Below, piece after piece: positions 60,779-64,000 of a DNA stretch of 64,000 nucleotides. A program made the position numbers and the translations under genes. Below the pieces are notes generated by a model. It did no database searches. It was not told where the DNA came from and saw nothing but the letters and a program-made list of their open reading frames with translations. Source of the stretch: an uncultured Clostridia bacterium (GTDB lineage: Bacteria; Bacillota; Clostridia; Oscillospirales; CAG-272); assembly GCA_944381115.1 (NCBI GenBank), contig CALWJV010000005.1:23816-87815 (forward strand), in the 5' to 3' direction. Position 1 is the stretch's first letter. Every line of letters starts with the position of its first letter.

Positions 60779-62953
60779 TTACTCATCTTCAAATTTACGG
60801 AGCGGACGGCTGTAATGCTTTTCTTCATTTACTGTCGTCTCTGCAGGCTTGACCGTACTTTCTTTTGGATATGCATCCTTCTTTGAGAGATTGAGCCTTC
60901 CTTTTTCATCTGTTCCTAGGAATTTTACTTTTATAACATCTCCTTCTTTTACTACATCTTCAACATTTTCGACTCTGTAGTTTTCGAGTTTGGAAATGTG
61001 TACCATTCCTTCTTTTTCGGGTGCAATTTCAACAAATGCTCCGATTGGTATTATTCTTGTTACCTTACCTTCGTAAATCTGTCCTACTTCCGGCTCAAAT
61101 ATTATCGCTTTGATGATTTCCTGGGCAGCAACTGCGCTGTCACGGTTCACGGCCGCGATATATACGTTTCCGTCATCTTCAATATCTATTTTTGCGCCTG
61201 TATCGGCAACTATCTTCTGAATAACCTTCCCTCCGGTTCCTATTACATCTCGGATCTTGTCGGGATTGATCTTCATTGTTATCATTTTTGGTGCGTACTT
61301 GGAAACTTCATCACGAGGTCCGGGTATCGCTTTGAGGATATACTCGTCTATAATGTAGTCTCTTCCTTTGTGGGTTACAGCCAACGCTTCTTTTATAATT
61401 TCCGGAGTAAGTCCGTCGATCTTCAGATCCATCTGTATGGACGTGATTCCTTTATGTGTTCCGGCTACTTTGAAATCCATATCTCCGTAAAAATCTTCAA
61501 GTCCCTGAATATCTATCATTGTAGACCATGATCCGTCTTCCTCCGTGATAAGACCGCAAGAAATACCCGCGACCGGAGCTGTAATCGGTACTCCTGCATC
61601 CATAAGTGCAAGAGTAGATCCGCAAACAGAAGCCTGTGAGGTAGAACCGTTTGAAGAAATTACCTCAGATACGCATCGGATCGTATAAGGAAACTCTTCC
61701 GCTGAAGGAAGTACGGGAAGGAGCGAACGCTCTGCAAGTGCACCGTGTCCTATTTCTCTTCTTCCAGGGGTACGTGATGCCTTTGCTTCGCCTGTCGAAA
61801 AGCCGGGCATATTATAATGATGAATATACCTTTTTTCTGTCTGTTCATCTATGTCGTCAAGGAGTTGGACCTCGCTTAGGGTCCCAAGTGTACAAACTGT
61901 AAGGACCTGTGTCTGTCCTCTTGTGAACATTCCGGATCCGTGAACTCTCGGAATAACAGCAACTTCTGCGTCAAGAGGCCTGATCTGATCCATTTTTCTG
62001 CCATCAACACGTTTTTTGTCTACAAGCAACCAACGACGGACTATCTTCTTCTGGAGTTTATAAATAAGTTCCTCCATGATATCCGGTATCTCCGGATATT
62101 CTTCACTGAATTTTTCTATTATTGCATCCTTTATCGGCTCGACTCTCTCGTCTCTCACGTTTTTATCGTCGGTATCAAGAGCAAACATCAGATCTTTCTC
62201 ACAGAAAGAAAAGATCTTATCAAACATATCGTGATCAAGTTCGCAGGAAGGGTATTCAAACTTCGGCTTTCCTATCTCCTTTACCACATCCTTAATAAAA
62301 AGACAAAGTTTCTTTATCTCTTCGTGGGCGTCCATTATTGCGTTATACATGTCGTCATCCGGTACCTCTTTTGCGCCCGCCTCTATCATAACAACTTTTT
62401 CATATGTTCCTGCTACAGTAAGTTCAAGAATACTCTTCTGTCTTTCGCTTAACGTCGGGTTAATTACCACTTTTCCGTCAACAAGTCCTACGTGAAGACC
62501 TCCGATAGGTCCGTTCCACGGGATATCCGATATAGAAAGCGCAACGGACGCTCCTATCATTGCTACAACCTCAGGTTCGCAGTCAGGGTCAACAGAAAGT
62601 ATAAGAAGGTTTATTGCAACATCGTTACGAAGATCTTTAGGAAAAAGAGGGCGTATCGGTCTGTCAATCACTCTTGACGAAAGTATTGATTTTTCTGTCG
62701 GGCGTCCCTCCCTCTTATTGAAACTGCCCGGAATTTTTCCGGCAGCGTAAAGTCTTGCATCAAAGTCAACCGAGAGCGGTAAGAAGTCTATACCGTCACG
62801 GGGTTTTGCGCTTGCTGTTGCCGTTGCAAGTACGGTCGTCTCTCCGTAGCGTACAAGGCAGGATCCGTTTGCAAGCCCCGCCATTTTGCCTGTCTCTATA
62901 ACAAGCGGTCTGCCTGCGAATGTGTACTCAAAGGTTCTGTATTTTTCAAACAT
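60779..62953 (-). CDS. pnp: Polynucleotide phosphorylase
   Basis: This 724-residue 3'-5' exoribonuclease forms trimers. It has two RNase PH domains (about 1-230 and 315-545) joined by a helical domain. The second has GAKASRTPGRREIGHGALAERSLLP-type motifs (here TGEASRTPGRREIGHG-like, about 395-415). A KH domain follows with IRDVIGTGGKVIQKI (about 565), and an S1 domain with YEGKVTRIIPIGAFVEIAP (about 630). A basic/acidic tail ends it. The SD is GGAGG. It lies after rpsO, the classic order, with a highly structured 400-base gap between. Confidence 0.98.
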   Translation of the reverse strand: MFEKYRTFEYTFAGRPLVIETGKMAGLANGSCLVRYGETTVLATATASAKPRDGIDFLPLSVDFDARLYAAGKIPGSFNKREGRPTEKSILSSRVIDRPIRPLFPKDLRNDVAINLLILSVDPDCEPEVVAMIGASVALSISDIPWNGPIGGLHVGLVDGKVVINPTLSERQKSILELTVAGTYEKVVMIEAGAKEVPDDDMYNAIMDAHEEIKKLCLFIKDVVKEIGKPKFEYPSCELDHDMFDKIFSFCEKDLMFALDTDDKNVRDERVEPIKDAIIEKFSEEYPEIPDIMEELIYKLQKKIVRRWLLVDKKRVDGRKMDQIRPLDAEVAVIPRVHGSGMFTRGQTQVLTVCTLGTLSEVQLLDDIDEQTEKRYIHHYNMPGFSTGEAKASRTPGRREIGHGALAERSLLPVLPSAEEFPYTIRCVSEVISSNGSTSQASVCGSTLALMDAGVPITAPVAGISCGLITEEDGSWSTMIDIQGLEDFYGDMDFKVAGTHKGITSIQMDLKIDGLTPEIIKEALAVTHKGRDYIIDEYILKAIPGPRDEVSKYAPKMITMKINPDKIRDVIGTGGKVIQKIVADTGAKIDIEDDGNVYIAAVNRDSAVAAQEIIKAIIFEPEVGQIYEGKVTRIIPIGAFVEIAPEKEGMVHISKLENYRVENVEDVVKEGDVIKVKFLGTDEKGRLNLSKKDAYPKESTVKPAETTVNEEKHYSRPLRKFEDE

Positions 62954-62998
62954 CTTTTTTCCTCCGTTATTTTTTTAACGAAATTTTACCGACATTAA

Positions 62999-63183
62999 AG
63001 GGAACGGTTTTTCACCGCCAAAAAAGTAAATTTCCTTATTTTAAACAATATTTTTCCGGTATAAAAATCAAATTCTCATTTTCCGTAATTTTACTTTTAT
63101 CCTTCTTTTTACCTTCAAACCGTCTTTTATTTTTTTCATGACCGTTCTTTTGCTTTGTCGTAAGCGGCAAAAAACCGTTCCCT
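62999..63183 (-). other. Long-range paired stem in the pnp leader
   Basis: AGGGAACGGTTTTT (62999-63012) is exactly complementary to AAAAACCGTTCCCT (63170-63183). After a 2x2 internal loop four more pairs (63015-63018 with 63064+100 i.e. 63164-63167) extend it. The enclosed region is about 150 bases. In minus-strand RNA this puts a long duplex about 30 bases before the pnp SD. Such a duplex resembles the E. coli pnp leader, whose cleavage by RNase III allows PNPase to repress itself. Function here is inferred. Confidence 0.6.
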
Positions 63184-63262
63184 GCCGTACCATGTGGCAG
63201 ATTCCCTTAACTGTAATTTATGCCGGTATCCTTCCGATTATTTTTCCTTCAAAAACATCAAC

Positions 63263-63296
63263 GGGCTGTCCCTGTGTCTTGCACTCGGAACAGCCC
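63263..63296 (-). terminator. Hairpin between rpsO and pnp
   Basis: In minus-strand RNA GGGCTGTTCC (63296-63287) pairs with GGGACAGCCC (63272-63263), 10 bp with one U-G pair; a further GTG/CAC lies in the loop. Only a weak U-tract follows (TTGATGTTTTTG). It probably limits read-through or is a processing site. Confidence 0.7.
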
Positions 63297-63355
63297 TTAA
63301 CGCTTTGTTTTTCGCTCGTTTTTTGCGCTGTTTACTGTGTGCTTCTCGGCAAAAA

Positions 63356-63622
63356 TTACTTTCTTAAGCCAAGTTTTTCGATAATAGCGCGGTAACGCTC
63401 GATATTCTTCTTCTGAAGATAAACAAGAAGTTTACGACGGTGGCCGACCATTTTAAGCAATCCGCGGCTACTGTGATGGTCCTTGCTGTTTTTCTTCAGA
63501 TGTTCGGTAAGATTTTGAATCCTTGAAGTAAGTATAGCGATCTGAACTTCCGGTGATCCGGTGTCTTTTTCGTTAATCTTATAGGTTTCTATAATTTGCT
63601 TCTTTTCATCCTTCATTAACAT
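63356..63622 (-). CDS. rpsO: 30S ribosomal protein S15
   Basis: This 88-residue protein binds 16S rRNA early in small-subunit assembly. The family motifs are [48 protein letters not shown] and the final [12 protein letters not shown]. The first ATG has an AAAGGTG SD at the right distance; a second ATG two codons on is an alternative. rpsO-pnp is the common gene order. Confidence 0.98.
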   Translation of the reverse strand: MLMKDEKKQIIETYKINEKDTGSPEVQIAILTSRIQNLTEHLKKNSKDHHSSRGLLKMVGHRRKLLVYLQKKNIERYRAIIEKLGLRK

Positions 63623-63873
63623 AACTTTTCACCTTTCTTTTTTATTTCACCCGAAACTCAGTAAAGGAAATCGGTGATTACCGCAGTGTTTTCAAGCGGA
63701 ATACTCCATTTACCGAGACAACGGTGCGATTAATTTTTTTTATTATAACATATATAAGTAAAAAAGGCAATACTTTTTTAAATATTCACATTTTTTTTAC
63801 ACTTTTTATAATACCGTTTGATTTTTTTTTAACGTTCTTTAAATCATCTTGCTTTTTTAAATCCAAAGCAAAT

Positions 63874-63911
63874 AAAAAAGACGGTCTCCTTTCGGAGTCC
63901 GTCTTTTTTTT
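63874..63911 (-). terminator. Terminator of the gene entering from the right edge
   Basis: AAAAAAGACGG-T-CTCC (63874-63889) pairs with GGAG-T-CCGTCTTTTTT (63894-63909) around one mismatch, loop TTTC. It lies just past the stop of the partial CDS at 63917. The 294-bp gap to rpsO otherwise shows no gene. Confidence 0.85.
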
Positions 63912-63916
63912 GTTTT

Positions 63917-64000
63917 TTAAAACAGTTCGAATAATCCACCGTCTCCTTCGACGAAGAAGTCTTGGTCTACGCCTTTTAGTTCATCTTCATTCATTGGGCT
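63917..64000 (-). CDS. C-terminal end of an unidentified protein (cut by right edge)
   Basis: The minus strand is open from the edge to TAA at 63917-63919. The 27 visible residues are acidic and end EGDGGLFELF. A terminator follows directly, supporting a real gene end. Too little is visible to name the protein. Confidence 0.6.
   Translation of the reverse strand, partial: SPMNEDELKGVDQDFFVEGDGGLFELF

Overview
The window is AT-rich chromosomal DNA that looks like a member of the Bacillota, class Clostridia. The supporting marks are ribonuclease Y paired with a YmdB phosphodiesterase, HPr kinase, SepF, NrnA, a Firmicutes-type LexA with a GAAC-N4-GTTC box, a T-box leader, and clostridial hypothetical families (DUF1385; probably DUF6062). 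Promoters are near-consensus TTGACA/TATAAT with 16-17 bp spacers. TTG and GTG starts are common. I saw no tRNA, rRNA, CRISPR array, transposase, phage gene or integrase. Most of the window is core genome with a few accessory genes between.

Layout. 1-24.5 kb is almost entirely minus strand and mostly translation and RNA genes: prmC (cut by the edge), DUF1385, cinA, ymdB, rny, truB, nrnA, tatD, metG, a GH28-like beta-helix protein, rluD-like, lspA, ileS, sepF, yggS, miaA, rbfA, pyridoxamine kinase, a solitary Mrr-like nuclease and a cation/proton antiporter. One plus-strand sugar isomerase/epimerase sits at 3.1 kb. 24.7-28.0 kb (plus) carries a CDF transporter, a DegV protein and a PAP2-like membrane protein. 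28.1-33.4 kb (minus) carries an XRE regulator, a TrpB2-type enzyme under a tryptophan T-box, a small conserved protein, hprK and thiI. 33.7-35.8 kb (plus) holds a membrane-anchored protein and a second sugar isomerase/epimerase. 36.0-41.4 kb (minus) holds a GH2 beta-mannosidase-like enzyme, PepD, MnmA and RNase HI.

41.6-52.7 kb is plus strand: a small membrane protein, a lipoprotein abutting alanine racemase, an Lhr-like helicase, an acyl-ACP thioesterase behind an attenuator-like leader, an atypical winged-helix regulator, a Cys/His-rich DUF6062-like protein, an OGG-type glycosylase, pgi and a YbaK/ProX-type deacylase. 52.7-64 kb is mainly minus strand: a flavoprotein, a serpin-like lipoprotein, rmd and gmd, lexA, a nucleoside hydrolase, pnp and rpsO, with one plus-strand solute-binding lipoprotein.

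Functionally the window combines a translation and RNA-decay core (rny, nrnA, pnp, rpsO, rbfA, miaA, mnmA, thiI, truB, metG, ileS) with scattered carbohydrate genes (two sugar isomerases, GH28-like, GH2, solute-binding protein, HprK) that suggest a plant- or host-glycan user.

No obvious defence island or multi-gene undescribed system was seen. The best leads are cis-regulatory RNA: (i) a leader ORF, SD-sequestering hairpin and perfect 13-bp terminator stem upstream of the acyl-ACP thioesterase; (ii) a long-range 14+4 bp stem in the pnp leader; (iii) a strand-specific wobble-rich hairpin between gmd and rmd; (iv) a shared terminator-like hairpin at two loci. Protein-level oddities are a divergent serpin lipoprotein, a 13-residue repeat inside an Lhr-like helicase, and a duplicated CxxC/CxxH protein.
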